DNA from: Nocardioides gilvus
GTDB lineage: Bacteria > Actinomycetota > Actinomycetes > Propionibacteriales > Nocardioidaceae
Reading direction: 5' to 3'
Assembly (NCBI RefSeq): GCF_003194605.1
Contig: NZ_QHKY01000001.1
Coordinates: 62,001 to 126,000 of the forward strand
Length of the DNA stretch: 64,000 bases
Both the position numbers and the translations under genes were made by a program. The notes beneath the pieces were generated by a model. That model worked only from the letters and a program-made list of their open reading frames with translations, did not search any database and was not told where the DNA came from. Shown here piece by piece: positions 28,335 through 39,242 of this stretch; positions within the stretch are counted from its first letter, which is position 1; every line of letters starts with the position of its first letter.

Positions 28335-29446
28335 GGCTCGACCTTCACGCCGCAGGCGGCGGGTCGTTCAGCGCGCGGGTTGGGGCAGCAGCCGACCGCA
28401 CAGAGCTCGGGCCACGCCCCGATGGTGCCCATCGCCCGGCGTACGGGGCCTTCTCCGCGCTCCGCAGAGGCGCGCTCCACGAAGAGGTCCCGCACCAGCT
28501 CCACGAAGCGCGGATCGACGCCTGGGGTGGATGCCCGGGTCGCGGTGAGGCCGAGCCGCTGCGCCGTCGCCTGGGCCTCGGTGTCCAGGTCGTAGACGAC
28601 CTCCATGTGGTCGGAGACGAATCCGATCGGGATCATCACGACGCCCGCAACTCCGGCTTCGGCCAACTCCTCGAGTCGGTCGTTGACGTCGGGCTCCAAC
28701 CACGGGATGTGAGGCGCGCCGGAGCGCGAGCAGTAGACGAGTTCGTACTCCCGCGTGTCTCCTGTGGCCCGGTCGACGGCGGCTGCGACCTGGTCCATCA
28801 CGCTCAGGTGCTGCTCGACGTAGGCGTTGCCCTCAGGCCCGCTCCCCTCGGCCATCGTGATCGGGATCGAGTGGGTGACGAAGAGCAGTCGGGCGTCGTC
28901 ACACAACTCCGCCGGCAGCTCGTCGAGGGCTGCCAGGGTGGCGTCCACGAAGGGCTCCACGAAGCCCGGGTGGTTGAAGTACTGCCGCAGACGGTCGAGC
29001 CGGGGCGTGGCGCCGGTCTCGTCGGCGGTCCCCATCGCGTCAGCGAGGTTCTCCCGGTACTGACGGCACGACGAGTACGAGGAGTAGGCGGAGGTCGTCA
29101 ACACCGCAGCCCGCTGGATTCCGTCGCGGCGCATCTGCTCGACGGCGTCATCGAGGTACGGAGCCCAGTTCCGGTTGCCCCAGTAGACCGGGACGTCGAT
29201 CCCGGCGGCCGCGAAGTCCTCCCGGATGGCGGCGAGCAGCGCCCGGTTCTGGTCGTTGATGGGCGACTTGCCGCCGAAGCCGAAGTAGTGCTCACCCACC
29301 ACCTCGAGGCGTTCCTTGGGGATTCCGCGCCCTCGCGTCACGTTCTCGAGGAAGGGCACCACGTCCTCCGGCTTCTCCGGACCGCCGAACGAGAGCAGCA
29401 GCAACGCGTCGTAGGGGGCGACCTCGGGGCGGGGGTGAGAGTTCAT
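28331..29446 (-). CDS. hemH: ferrochelatase (coproporphyrin-type)
   Basis: Inserts Fe2+ into the porphyrin; in actinobacteria the substrate is coproporphyrin III. The 371-residue protein begins [15 protein letters not shown], has [11 protein letters not shown], the THSIP histidine motif and [14 protein letters not shown] with the second metal-site residues. The C-terminal extension with CAVGCCPNP and a later Cys is the [2Fe-2S]-type cysteine set of actinobacterial enzymes. I chose the ATG at 29446 because TACGAT precedes it by seven bases; an ATG nine bases earlier lies inside that hexamer. It overlaps suhB by four bases. Confidence 0.93.
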   Translation of the reverse strand: MNSHPRPEVAPYDALLLLSFGGPEKPEDVVPFLENVTRGRGIPKERLEVVGEHYFGFGGKSPINDQNRALLAAIREDFAAAGIDVPVYWGNRNWAPYLDDAVEQMRRDGIQRAAVLTTSAYSSYSSCRQYRENLADAMGTADETGATPRLDRLRQYFNHPGFVEPFVDATLAALDELPAELCDDARLLFVTHSIPITMAEGSGPEGNAYVEQHLSVMDQVAAAVDRATGDTREYELVYCSRSGAPHIPWLEPDVNDRLEELAEAGVAGVVMIPIGFVSDHMEVVYDLDTEAQATAQRLGLTATRASTPGVDPRFVELVRDLFVERASAERGEGPVRRAMGTIGAWPELCAVGCCPNPRAERPAACGVKVEP

Positions 29447-29453
29447 GCTGAAC

Positions 29454-29459
29454 ATCGTA
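29454..29459 (-). promoter_or_regulatory. -10 element of hemH-suhB, leaderless
   Basis: TACGAT on the minus strand, seven bases before the ATG at 29446. Confidence 0.6.
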
Positions 29460-29524
29460 GAGAGGGCTGGTTGACGCCGACGAGTTCCTCGCGGCGAATC
29501 ACCCGCTTCTCCACCGTCGCCCAC

Positions 29525-29530
29525 TACGCT
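29525..29530 (+). promoter_or_regulatory. -10 element of the lactone oxidase gene, leaderless
   Basis: TACGCT, seven bases before the ATG at 29538; no ribosome site is visible. Confidence 0.6.
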
Positions 29531-29537
29531 CAGTGCC

Positions 29538-30842
29538 ATGACGGTGTGGAGCAACTGGGCGCGAGTCGAGTCCGCGACCCCGCTCCGCGTCGAGAGTCCG
29601 ACCAGCACTGCTGCCGTTGCCGCAGCGGTGACCAGGGCGCGCGACGAGGGCACAGGCGTGAAGATGGTCGGGAGCGGTCACAGCTTCACCTCGATCGCGG
29701 CGCCCGAGCACACCATGCTCTCCCCCGACGAGTTGACTGGCCTGGTCCGGATCGACCGCGACGCGATGACTGTCACCGCACGGGCCGGGACCCAACTGAA
29801 GAGCCTGAACAGGCTCTTGCAGTCGGCGGGTCTCTCGCTGCACAACATGGGTGACATCGCCGAACAGACCCTGGCCGGAGCCATCTCCACGGGCACCCAC
29901 GGCACTGGCGGCGTCGCCGCAGGACTGGCAGCACAGGTGGCCGGTTTCGAAATGGTCGCCGGCACCGGCGAAGTCCTCACCGTCGACGCCGAGAGCCCCG
30001 ACGACCTCCTGGGACTGACCCGCGTGGGGCTGGGGGCCCTCGGCATCCTCACCGAGATCACCTTCCGCGTGGAGCCGCTCTTCTGCCTGCAGGCCGAGGA
30101 GCGACCGGTGTCGTGGAGCGAGGTGCTCGCCACCTTCGACGACCTGACGAGAGCTCACCACCACGTGGACGTGCACTGGTTCCCGCACACCGACGGCGCC
30201 TTGTTGAAGGCCAACACCCGGCTCGCCGGCCCGGTCAGCGAGGCCGAGCCGGTCTCGCGCCTACGGGGATGGTGGGACGACGACTTCCTCGCCAACACGG
30301 TCTTCGGCGCCGTCACCGGACTCGGCACCCGACGACCTTCCCTGACCCCGACCATCAACCGCTTCGCCACCGGCGCACTCTCACCGCGCACCTACTCCGA
30401 CGTCGCGCACCGAGTGTTCGTGTCACCACGTCGCGTCCGCTTCCGCGAGATGGAGTACGCCGTCCCGCGAGAGGTGGGTCTCGACGCCTTGCGCGAAGCG
30501 CGCCGCGTGATCGAGGCGAACGACTGGCGGATCGGATTCCCCGTGGAGGTGCGCACGGCACCGGCCGACGACGCAGCGCTCTCCATGGCCTCAGGACGCG
30601 ACAGCCTCTACCTGGCCTTCCACGTGCACCACCGCGCCGACCACACCGAGTACTTCTCTGCCATGGAGGACGTGATGAAGACCTACGGTGGACGCCCGCA
30701 CTGGGGCAAGATGCACCAGAGGGGTCGTGACGACCTCGCCTCCCTCTATCCCAGATTCGAGGAGTTCCTGGCCGTGCGCGACCGTCTCGACCCCGACCGG
30801 GTCCTCACCAACCCCCATCTCCGCCATGTCCTGGGCGAGTGA
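29538..30842 (+). CDS. FAD-linked sugar-1,4-lactone oxidase (D-arabinono/L-gulono type)
   Basis: A 434-residue aldonolactone oxidase of the VAO flavoprotein fold. The FAD domain (about 1-180) shows [11 protein letters not shown] and ISTGTHGTG; the C-terminal domain ends with [10 protein letters not shown] and [22 protein letters not shown], the family signature. Enzymes of this group oxidise L-gulono-, L-galactono- or D-arabinono-1,4-lactone; M. tuberculosis Rv1771 is a relative. The exact substrate and electron acceptor are unknown. The gene stands alone with a leaderless promoter. Confidence 0.88.
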   Translation: MTVWSNWARVESATPLRVESPTSTAAVAAAVTRARDEGTGVKMVGSGHSFTSIAAPEHTMLSPDELTGLVRIDRDAMTVTARAGTQLKSLNRLLQSAGLSLHNMGDIAEQTLAGAISTGTHGTGGVAAGLAAQVAGFEMVAGTGEVLTVDAESPDDLLGLTRVGLGALGILTEITFRVEPLFCLQAEERPVSWSEVLATFDDLTRAHHHVDVHWFPHTDGALLKANTRLAGPVSEAEPVSRLRGWWDDDFLANTVFGAVTGLGTRRPSLTPTINRFATGALSPRTYSDVAHRVFVSPRRVRFREMEYAVPREVGLDALREARRVIEANDWRIGFPVEVRTAPADDAALSMASGRDSLYLAFHVHHRADHTEYFSAMEDVMKTYGGRPHWGKMHQRGRDDLASLYPRFEEFLAVRDRLDPDRVLTNPHLRHVLGE

Positions 30843-30934
30843 GTCACAGGGGCCCCACGCGCCCCAACAGCCTGCCCGCGGTCCATGGGACGGCCCGCCG
30901 TCCACCGATCCCCGCGACGCAGGTGTCGCTGGCG

Positions 30935-30940
30935 TAGGCT
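30935..30940 (+). promoter_or_regulatory. -10 element of sepH
   Basis: TAGGCT about 69 bases before the sepH ATG, predicting a leader of about 60 bases in the 166-base gap. No good -35 hexamer is visible. Confidence 0.4.
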
Positions 30941-31008
30941 CGACCCACGAAGGCACCACCCCCCGGGCGACTCCGGGGGCAGCACAAGGGGCAGGAGCAC
31001 GGCAGGCG

Positions 31009-32019
31009 ATGGCGCACCTCACGCTCGTCGGACTGAGCGAGGACCGCACTCGACTGCTGCTCGTCGCCGATGGCGGCGAGAAGTTCACCCTCGACATCGA
31101 CACCGCTCTACGCTCCGCCCTCCGTGGTGAGCAGCCCCGCCCAGGCCACTTGGAGACACGTATGGACAGCGCCCTTCGCCCCCGCGACATCCAGGCACGC
31201 ATTCGAGCCGGAGAGACGGCCGAGGCCGTCGCCGAAGCTGCCAGGTCGAGCGTGGAGAAGATCATGCCGTACGCCGCTCCCGTGCTCGCGGAGCGCGCAC
31301 ACGTCGCCGAGCGGGCGCAACTCTCCTCCGTGCGGCGCCGCGCGACCGAAGGGACCGGTTCCCTGGGCGGCGGACGTACGCTGCGCGAAGCCGTGGCCCA
31401 CCAGTTGCGCGGCCACAACGTCGACCCCGAGTCCGTCGAGTGGGACGCCTTCCGTCGCGAGGACGGACGTTGGACGCTGACGGGGCTGTTCGAGACGAGC
31501 ACCCGGAGTGGCACCGGCACGTTCACCTTCGACATGCGCGGCAACTACGTCAACCTGGAGGACGAGGACGCGCGTTGGCTCGTCGGTGACGCGCCCCAGG
31601 AGACCGCTGCCGCCGTTGCTCCTGAGGTGGCGGCCGGTCAACGGCGCCTGAGCGCCGTCCGCAGTGACGCTCCTGCCCTGGGTGACGACGCCATCGAGCT
31701 GGTCACTCCGGCGCGCCCGGAGCTGGACAGCACCCCGGACTTCATCCGCAACCTCACCCCCGACAGCAGCGCGCCCGCCGCAACCGACAGGGCGGCCAGC
31801 ACGCCGGCGCCGTCGGAGCAGGCTCCGACCGGGACGCCCCGTCCCGCGGCGCCGGAGTCCGCCTCGACCGACGCGGAAGCCGAGGCCGAGTCTGAGTCGG
31901 AGTCCCCCGCTGCGACCGAGCCGCCGGCCGAAGCCCCCCGTCGGTCGAGCAAGAAGCGTGGTCGCGCCTCCGTACCGAGTTGGGACGAGATCATGTTCGG
32001 CGGCGGCACCAACGAGTGA
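31009..32019 (+). CDS. sepH: septation protein SepH
   Basis: A 336-residue FtsZ-assembly stimulator of actinobacterial cell division (DUF3071). The N-terminal conserved domain opens HLTLVGLSEDRTRLLLV and contains a helix-turn-helix-like stretch near LRPRDIQARIRAGETAEAVAEA (about 57-78). A long Ala/Pro/Glu/Ser linker (about 230-320) leads to the conserved tail KKRGRASVPSWDEIMFG. The GTG of the next gene overlaps its stop. Confidence 0.93.
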   Translation: MAHLTLVGLSEDRTRLLLVADGGEKFTLDIDTALRSALRGEQPRPGHLETRMDSALRPRDIQARIRAGETAEAVAEAARSSVEKIMPYAAPVLAERAHVAERAQLSSVRRRATEGTGSLGGGRTLREAVAHQLRGHNVDPESVEWDAFRREDGRWTLTGLFETSTRSGTGTFTFDMRGNYVNLEDEDARWLVGDAPQETAAAVAPEVAAGQRRLSAVRSDAPALGDDAIELVTPARPELDSTPDFIRNLTPDSSAPAATDRAASTPAPSEQAPTGTPRPAAPESASTDAEAEAESESESPAATEPPAEAPRRSSKKRGRASVPSWDEIMFGGGTNE

Positions 32020-32879
32020 GCCCCGCAGCACCGGAGCCGCTGCTCACCGGTCTCCACATCCATCCCGTCAAGAGCATGGCCATCCGGACGCTCTCCAGGA
32101 GTGCGGTGCTTGCTCGTGGGCTGCAGGACGACCGTTCCTGGGTCGTGGTCGACTCCGAGGGCGACCTGGTTTCAGCGCGCGAGTTCCCGGCGCTCTTCTC
32201 CGTGGAGGCCGACACCCCCATCACCTCCCCGGGGTTGCAGGCCCCGCTGCGTCTCCGATCCTCGGGGCGCCCGGATCTCCTCGTCGAGATCCCGAATGCT
32301 CCCCGCAGCAGCGTCACCATGTTCGGGCAGGCACTCGCTGGGACCGAAGCGGCGCCAGAGGTACAGCAATGGCTTCGCACCACCCTGGGGCGCTCTGACC
32401 TACGGCTCCTGTGGTGCCACGATCCGCAGGGACGCTCTCTCAACCCCACGTACGCGGCACCCCAGGACCACACGGCGTACGCGGACGGGTATCCCCTCAC
32501 CCTCGCCACTGACTCGTCGCTGGCTCAGCTCAACGAGTGGATCACCCAGGGAGCGATCGAGCGTGGCGAGCCCACCCCCGCACCGCTGGGCATGGAACGT
32601 TTCCGGCCCAACCTCGTCGTGAGCGGCACCTCCCCCTTCGAAGAGGAGCTCTGGCAGCGGGTCCGGATCGGCGACGTCTCCTTCCGCGTCACCCACCCGT
32701 CGGGGCGATGCGTCATGACGACGGTGGATCCGCGGACACTCGAACGCGGCAAGGAGCCGATTCGTACGCTGGCCCGTCACCGAAGGTCTGGCTCGAAGGT
32801 CATCTTCGCGATGAATCTGATCCCCGAGGGCGAGGGAATCCTCACCCTGGGGGACGCAGTGGTGCCCGAACGGGCCTGA
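32016..32879 (+). CDS. MOSC domain protein
   Basis: A 287-residue protein with an N-terminal MOSC beta-barrel (LHIHPVKSM, ARGLQDDRSWVVVD) and a C-terminal MOSC domain with ERFRPNLVV and the conserved cysteine in HPSGRCVMTTVDP. Relatives bind the molybdenum cofactor or reduce N-hydroxylated compounds (YcbX/mARC type). No molybdenum genes are nearby. The GTG start overlaps the sepH stop (GTGA), so it is translated from the sepH message. Confidence 0.9.
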   Translation: MSPAAPEPLLTGLHIHPVKSMAIRTLSRSAVLARGLQDDRSWVVVDSEGDLVSAREFPALFSVEADTPITSPGLQAPLRLRSSGRPDLLVEIPNAPRSSVTMFGQALAGTEAAPEVQQWLRTTLGRSDLRLLWCHDPQGRSLNPTYAAPQDHTAYADGYPLTLATDSSLAQLNEWITQGAIERGEPTPAPLGMERFRPNLVVSGTSPFEEELWQRVRIGDVSFRVTHPSGRCVMTTVDPRTLERGKEPIRTLARHRRSGSKVIFAMNLIPEGEGILTLGDAVVPERA

Positions 32880-32929
32880 GCCCGCGCGGGCACCACCTTG
32901 AGCGACCCTGACGCGATGAGTGCTGTGCG

Positions 32930-33940
32930 TCAGGTCGGGCGTTCGGTGGGAGCGTTCTTCTCGGTCAGGGAGGCATCGCGCTCCACCAGGTCGCCGAGGG
33001 CCTCGTCGATGGCGGCGAGCGTCTCCGCGGGAAGGCGTACGCCAGCGGCGGCCGCGTTCTCGTGGACCTGCTCAGGGCGGGAGGCGCCGATGATTGCGGA
33101 CGCTACGTTGTCGTTCTGCAGCACCCAGGCCACCGCCATCTGAGACATGGTCAGGTCGAGGGACTCGGCCAGCGGTCGCAGCCGCTGCACAGCCGTGAGC
33201 ACCTCGTCGGTGAGGAAGCGGGAGATCGTGGTCGCACCGCCCTTCTCGTCGGTGGCACGGGAGCCGGCCGGGTAGGACTGGCCAGGCTGGTACTTCCCGG
33301 TGAGCACACCTTGGGCGATCGGTGACCAGACGATCTGGGAGACGCCTGCCTCGCGCGAGGCCGGCACGACCTCGTCCTCGATCACGCGCCACAACATCGA
33401 GTACTGCGGCTGGCTGGAGATGAGCTGGAAGCCCAATTCCTTGGCCATCGCGGCACCGGCGGTGATCTGGTCAGCGGTCCACTCACTGACCCCGATGTAG
33501 AGCGCCTTGCCTGAGCGCACCACGTCGGCGAAGGCCTGCATGGTCTCCTCCAACGGAGTCTGGGTGTCGAAACGGTGCGCCTGGTAGAGGTCGACGTAGT
33601 CGGTCCGGAGCCGGGTCAGGGAGCCGTTGATCGACTCCATGATGTGCTTGCGCGAGAGTCCGCTGTCGTTGGGACCGCCCGGACCGGTCTGCCAGTAGAC
33701 CTTCGTGAAGATCTCCAGCGATTCGCGGCGCTCTCCCTCCAGTGCCTTGCCGAGCACGGTCTCAGCGGCCGTGTTCGCGTAGACGTCAGCGGTGTCGAAG
33801 GAGGAGATGCCGGCCTCGAGCGCAGCTCTGACGCACTGGGTGGCGGTGTCGTCCTCGACCTGGGACGCGTGGGTGATCCAGTTGCCGTACGTGATGGCGG
33901 AGATCTTCAGTCCGCTGTTTCCCAAGAACCTGAATTCCAT
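32930..33940 (-). CDS. aldo/keto reductase
   Basis: A 336-residue NADPH-dependent oxidoreductase with a TIM-barrel fold, closest to the voltage-gated-K+-channel beta/AKR-like branch. The catalytic tetrad is visible: Asp in FDTADVY with the Tyr, Lys in EIFTKVYW and His in YQAHRFD. The cofactor segment near the end reads AIIGASRPEQVHEN. The ATG at 33940 is seven bases after TAGGTT; an in-frame TTG nine bases earlier is an inferior start. Substrate unknown. It converges with the MOSC gene. Confidence 0.9.
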   Translation of the reverse strand: MEFRFLGNSGLKISAITYGNWITHASQVEDDTATQCVRAALEAGISSFDTADVYANTAAETVLGKALEGERRESLEIFTKVYWQTGPGGPNDSGLSRKHIMESINGSLTRLRTDYVDLYQAHRFDTQTPLEETMQAFADVVRSGKALYIGVSEWTADQITAGAAMAKELGFQLISSQPQYSMLWRVIEDEVVPASREAGVSQIVWSPIAQGVLTGKYQPGQSYPAGSRATDEKGGATTISRFLTDEVLTAVQRLRPLAESLDLTMSQMAVAWVLQNDNVASAIIGASRPEQVHENAAAAGVRLPAETLAAIDEALGDLVERDASLTEKNAPTERPT

Positions 33941-33947
33941 GTGTTCC

Positions 33948-33953
33948 AACCTA
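33948..33953 (-). promoter_or_regulatory. -10 element of the aldo/keto reductase gene, leaderless
   Basis: TAGGTT on the minus strand, seven bases before the ATG at 33940. AGGTTGG overlaps it and might instead act as a weak ribosome site. Confidence 0.5.
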
Positions 33954-34001
33954 ACTGGTGGTGCGCAGGGCCAGCGCCCTGCGTGACAGGATCACTTCAT
34001 C

Positions 34002-34655
34002 ATGGCTGAACTCCACTTCTTCACCGGCACCATGGACTCGGGCAAGAGCACACTGGCGCTGCAGACCGACCACAACCACGCAGCCCGGGGTCGCGTCGGG
34101 CAGATCTTCACCGCCCACGACCGTGGCGGTCCAGCGGTGGTCTCGAGCCGCCTCGGGCTGAGGCGTGACGCCCTCGAGGTCACTGGTGACTTCGACTTCT
34201 GGGCCCATGTCGTCGGCTCTCTCACCCAGGGCGCCCGCATCGACTACCTAGTCTGCGACGAAGCACAGTTCTACTCAGCAGCCCAGGTCGAACAACTCGC
34301 CAAGCTCGTCGACGAGCTCCAGATCGACGTCTTCGCCTTCGGGATCCTGACCGACTTCCGCACTCTCCTCTTCCCGGGGAGCGCGCGTCTGGTGGAGCTG
34401 GCCGACCGCGTCAACGTCCTCCAGGTCGAGGCCCTGTGCTGGTGCGGCAAGCGTGCGCTGCACAACGCCCGGACCGAGAGCGGGGTCATGGTCACTGACG
34501 GCGAGGTCGTGGTGGTGGGCGACGTCGACATGGCGGACGAGCCTGCCGCCGAGGTGGCCTACGAAGTGTTGTGCCGTCAGCATCACCGCAGGCGTCTGAC
34601 CGCAGCTCGCGCCAAGGCAGTGAGCCTGGCGCCGGAGCCTCTGCCCTTCGGCTGA
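34002..34655 (+). CDS. tdk: thymidine kinase
   Basis: A 217-residue type II (TK1-like) enzyme that phosphorylates thymidine to dTMP in the salvage pathway. The P-loop GTMDSGKST is at 9-17, the Mg2+/substrate motif DEAQFY near 87-92, and the zinc site is formed by CWCGKRA and the later CRQHH. Salvage of thymidine complements dut, though the two are 8 kb apart. The gene is monocistronic and converges with the phosphodiesterase gene. Confidence 0.95.
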   Translation: MAELHFFTGTMDSGKSTLALQTDHNHAARGRVGQIFTAHDRGGPAVVSSRLGLRRDALEVTGDFDFWAHVVGSLTQGARIDYLVCDEAQFYSAAQVEQLAKLVDELQIDVFAFGILTDFRTLLFPGSARLVELADRVNVLQVEALCWCGKRALHNARTESGVMVTDGEVVVVGDVDMADEPAAEVAYEVLCRQHHRRRLTAARAKAVSLAPEPLPFG

Positions 34656-34673
34656 ACGGCTCCTGGAAGCTGC

Positions 34674-35795
34674 TCAGACCACCAGCATCGGGATGAGCAT
34701 CTCCACCGGGGTCAACGATCCGTGCATCCCGATCATCTGGCCCTCCTTGGGGAAGTCCTGGCTCGACAGGATCGCCAGGTCGCCACGACAGGCCACCATG
34801 ACGTCACCCAGACGTGGGATCACGCTGTCGAGTGAGGAGCCGAACCAGCCACGCCGCACGGCATCGTGCCGCGTCAGCACCTCGGCCCGTTCTCCCAGCA
34901 CTTCGCGCCAGGTCGCGACGACGTCGTCGACTGCACCCGGGCGGCAGTAGAGGTGGCGGAAGCGCGCCTCCCCGCCGAACAGGGCCACTCCGTGGCGCAA
35001 GACGCGCACCTCGTCGATGTCGATGCGAGACTCCGGCGGACTGTCCACCATGCCGTGGTCCGCGAGGACCAGCATCCGCGTGCTGGCGGGGAGCAGCTCC
35101 CGCATCCGCTCGGCCTCTTCGTCGATGTTCGACAACTGCTGGAGCCACTGCCACGAGGAGACCCCGAACCTGTGGCCGGTGGAGTCGAGCTCGGAGTCGT
35201 AGACGTAGGTGAGCGACGGCGAGGCCGCAGCCGCATCCACCACCGCCGCCAGTCTCTCGTCCGCGCCGTCGGCGCCCACGAACCCGGCTCCCCGGTTGGA
35301 GGCGACGGTGAGGCCACTGGTCGCGTAGTCACGCCTGTTCACCACGGTGGTCCGGACGCCGGCCTCGGCCAGTCGGCCGAAGGCCGTCGCGTGGGGTTGC
35401 CAGACCACGGGATCCACGGACGGATCCCACTGCAGGGCGTTGAGCAGGCGGTCGGTCCCGGGGATCCGGGCCGTGTAACCCACCATCCCGTGGGTGCCGG
35501 GGGCGAGCCCGGTGCCGAGCGAGGTCAGGCTGGTGACCGTGGTCGTCGGCACCCCCGCAGTGGCTGCCTGCTGCGTCTCCAGGAGTTCGGAGAGGAAGGG
35601 GGCCGCGTGCGCGTGGCGGCGCAGCAACTCGGCGCCCATCCCGTCGACGAGGAGGACCACGTAGGCCCCTGCTTCGGGGAGTCGCAGTTGCGTGACGGCG
35701 CCGGGCAGGGGATGCCCCAGCGCCTGCGCCACGGCCGGGAGGACGTCAGCGAGCGAACGAACTCCGTACGCCGGCTCGACGAACGCGTTGCTCAT
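34674..35795 (-). CDS. alkaline-phosphatase-fold nucleotide pyrophosphatase/phosphodiesterase
   Basis: A 373-residue metal-dependent hydrolase of the alkaline phosphatase superfamily. LLVDGMGAELL (about 48-58) carries the first metal aspartate, the TTTVTSLTSLGTG segment holds the nucleophilic Thr, the middle has YDSELDSTGHRFG and the end LADHGMVDSP with the metal His. No signal peptide is seen, unlike secreted relatives. Substrate not deducible. The ATG overlaps the stop of the DUF5998 gene, so both are co-translated. Confidence 0.88.
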   Translation of the reverse strand: MSNAFVEPAYGVRSLADVLPAVAQALGHPLPGAVTQLRLPEAGAYVVLLVDGMGAELLRRHAHAAPFLSELLETQQAATAGVPTTTVTSLTSLGTGLAPGTHGMVGYTARIPGTDRLLNALQWDPSVDPVVWQPHATAFGRLAEAGVRTTVVNRRDYATSGLTVASNRGAGFVGADGADERLAAVVDAAAASPSLTYVYDSELDSTGHRFGVSSWQWLQQLSNIDEEAERMRELLPASTRMLVLADHGMVDSPPESRIDIDEVRVLRHGVALFGGEARFRHLYCRPGAVDDVVATWREVLGERAEVLTRHDAVRRGWFGSSLDSVIPRLGDVMVACRGDLAILSSQDFPKEGQMIGMHGSLTPVEMLIPMLVV

Positions 35796-36391
35796 GCTCC
35801 ACGGGTGCGTGAGGAGAGCGACTCCGCAAAGGCGAGCAGACCACCCACTGCGTCCCTTCCGTCAGCAGCGGCCGAGACCCTCAGCGAGAAGTCGTCACCC
35901 GCCAGGAGACCCGTGTAGCCGTGGTCGGCCTCGCAGGCCGGGTCGGCGCAGTCGGCCGGCTCGAGGTCGATCCGGGACACGCCTCCCCAGCCGATGGTCA
36001 GGACCGCTTCCACTGCCGGCGCGGGGCCTGACGTGGGGTTGGTGACCATGCGGGTCACCACGACCGAGCGCACTGCGCTCAACGTGATCGCCTCCGTGGA
36101 GGTCGAGGTGTAGGGCTCGGGCAGCACGTCGTCGCCCGGGTGCTCGTCGGTGTGGGCCAGGAGGAGACGCGACGGCGTCAGCACGATCACGCTCTGGTGC
36201 CGACGCACCTCGTCGCGCTCGAAGGTCGGCTCGTGGTGGACGTAGAACGCCACGACTGCCTCTCCCCCGACAGCGGCGAAGACACCGTCGGCGACCACCT
36301 CGGGGTAGTACCCGGTCCGGTCGATGGCTCGGCGCAACTCACGCCCGCGGTCGACTTCGGAGTGGGCATGGTCGGAGGTCCTGCTACGCAT
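35792..36391 (-). CDS. DUF5998 protein
   Basis: A 199-residue cytoplasmic protein matching DUF5998: RTGYYPEVVADGVFAAVGGE at the start, the HHEPTFERDEVRRH core and a CADPACEADHGYTG segment with two cysteines near residues 148 and 152. Function unknown; the constant neighbour is the phosphodiesterase gene, with which it overlaps by four bases. The start follows CAGACT by six bases. Confidence 0.85.
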   Translation of the reverse strand: MRSRTSDHAHSEVDRGRELRRAIDRTGYYPEVVADGVFAAVGGEAVVAFYVHHEPTFERDEVRRHQSVIVLTPSRLLLAHTDEHPGDDVLPEPYTSTSTEAITLSAVRSVVVTRMVTNPTSGPAPAVEAVLTIGWGGVSRIDLEPADCADPACEADHGYTGLLAGDDFSLRVSAAADGRDAVGGLLAFAESLSSRTRGA

Positions 36392-36397
36392 GTCTGC

Positions 36398-36403
36398 AGT
36401 CTG
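36398..36403 (-). promoter_or_regulatory. -10 element of the DUF5998 gene, leaderless
   Basis: CAGACT on the minus strand (one change from TAGACT), six bases before the ATG at 36391. Confidence 0.45.
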
Positions 36404-36459
36404 TCATGCGCACGCCCCACCGGGGTCAACAGTCACGAGAGCTGTGGACGCCGAGCGCC

Positions 36460-39165
<2,706 letters not shown>

Positions 39166-39172
39166 GCAGGTG

Positions 39173-39178
39173 AATCTA
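39173..39178 (-). promoter_or_regulatory. -10 element of the GNAT/synthetase gene, leaderless
   Basis: TAGATT on the minus strand, seven bases before the GTG at 39165, in the 77-base gap shared with parC. Confidence 0.55.
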
Positions 39179-39242
39179 TCGGTAGGGCCCCACCGGCGCG
39201 CCCTGTGCCCGCTACCTGTCATCGAACGGGGAGAATGCCTCC

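Noticed and set aside
32881..32895. GCCCGCGCGGGC palindrome after the MOSC gene
   Set aside because: It has no loop and no T-run; in DNA of this composition such self-complementary GC runs are common, so I do not call it a terminator.
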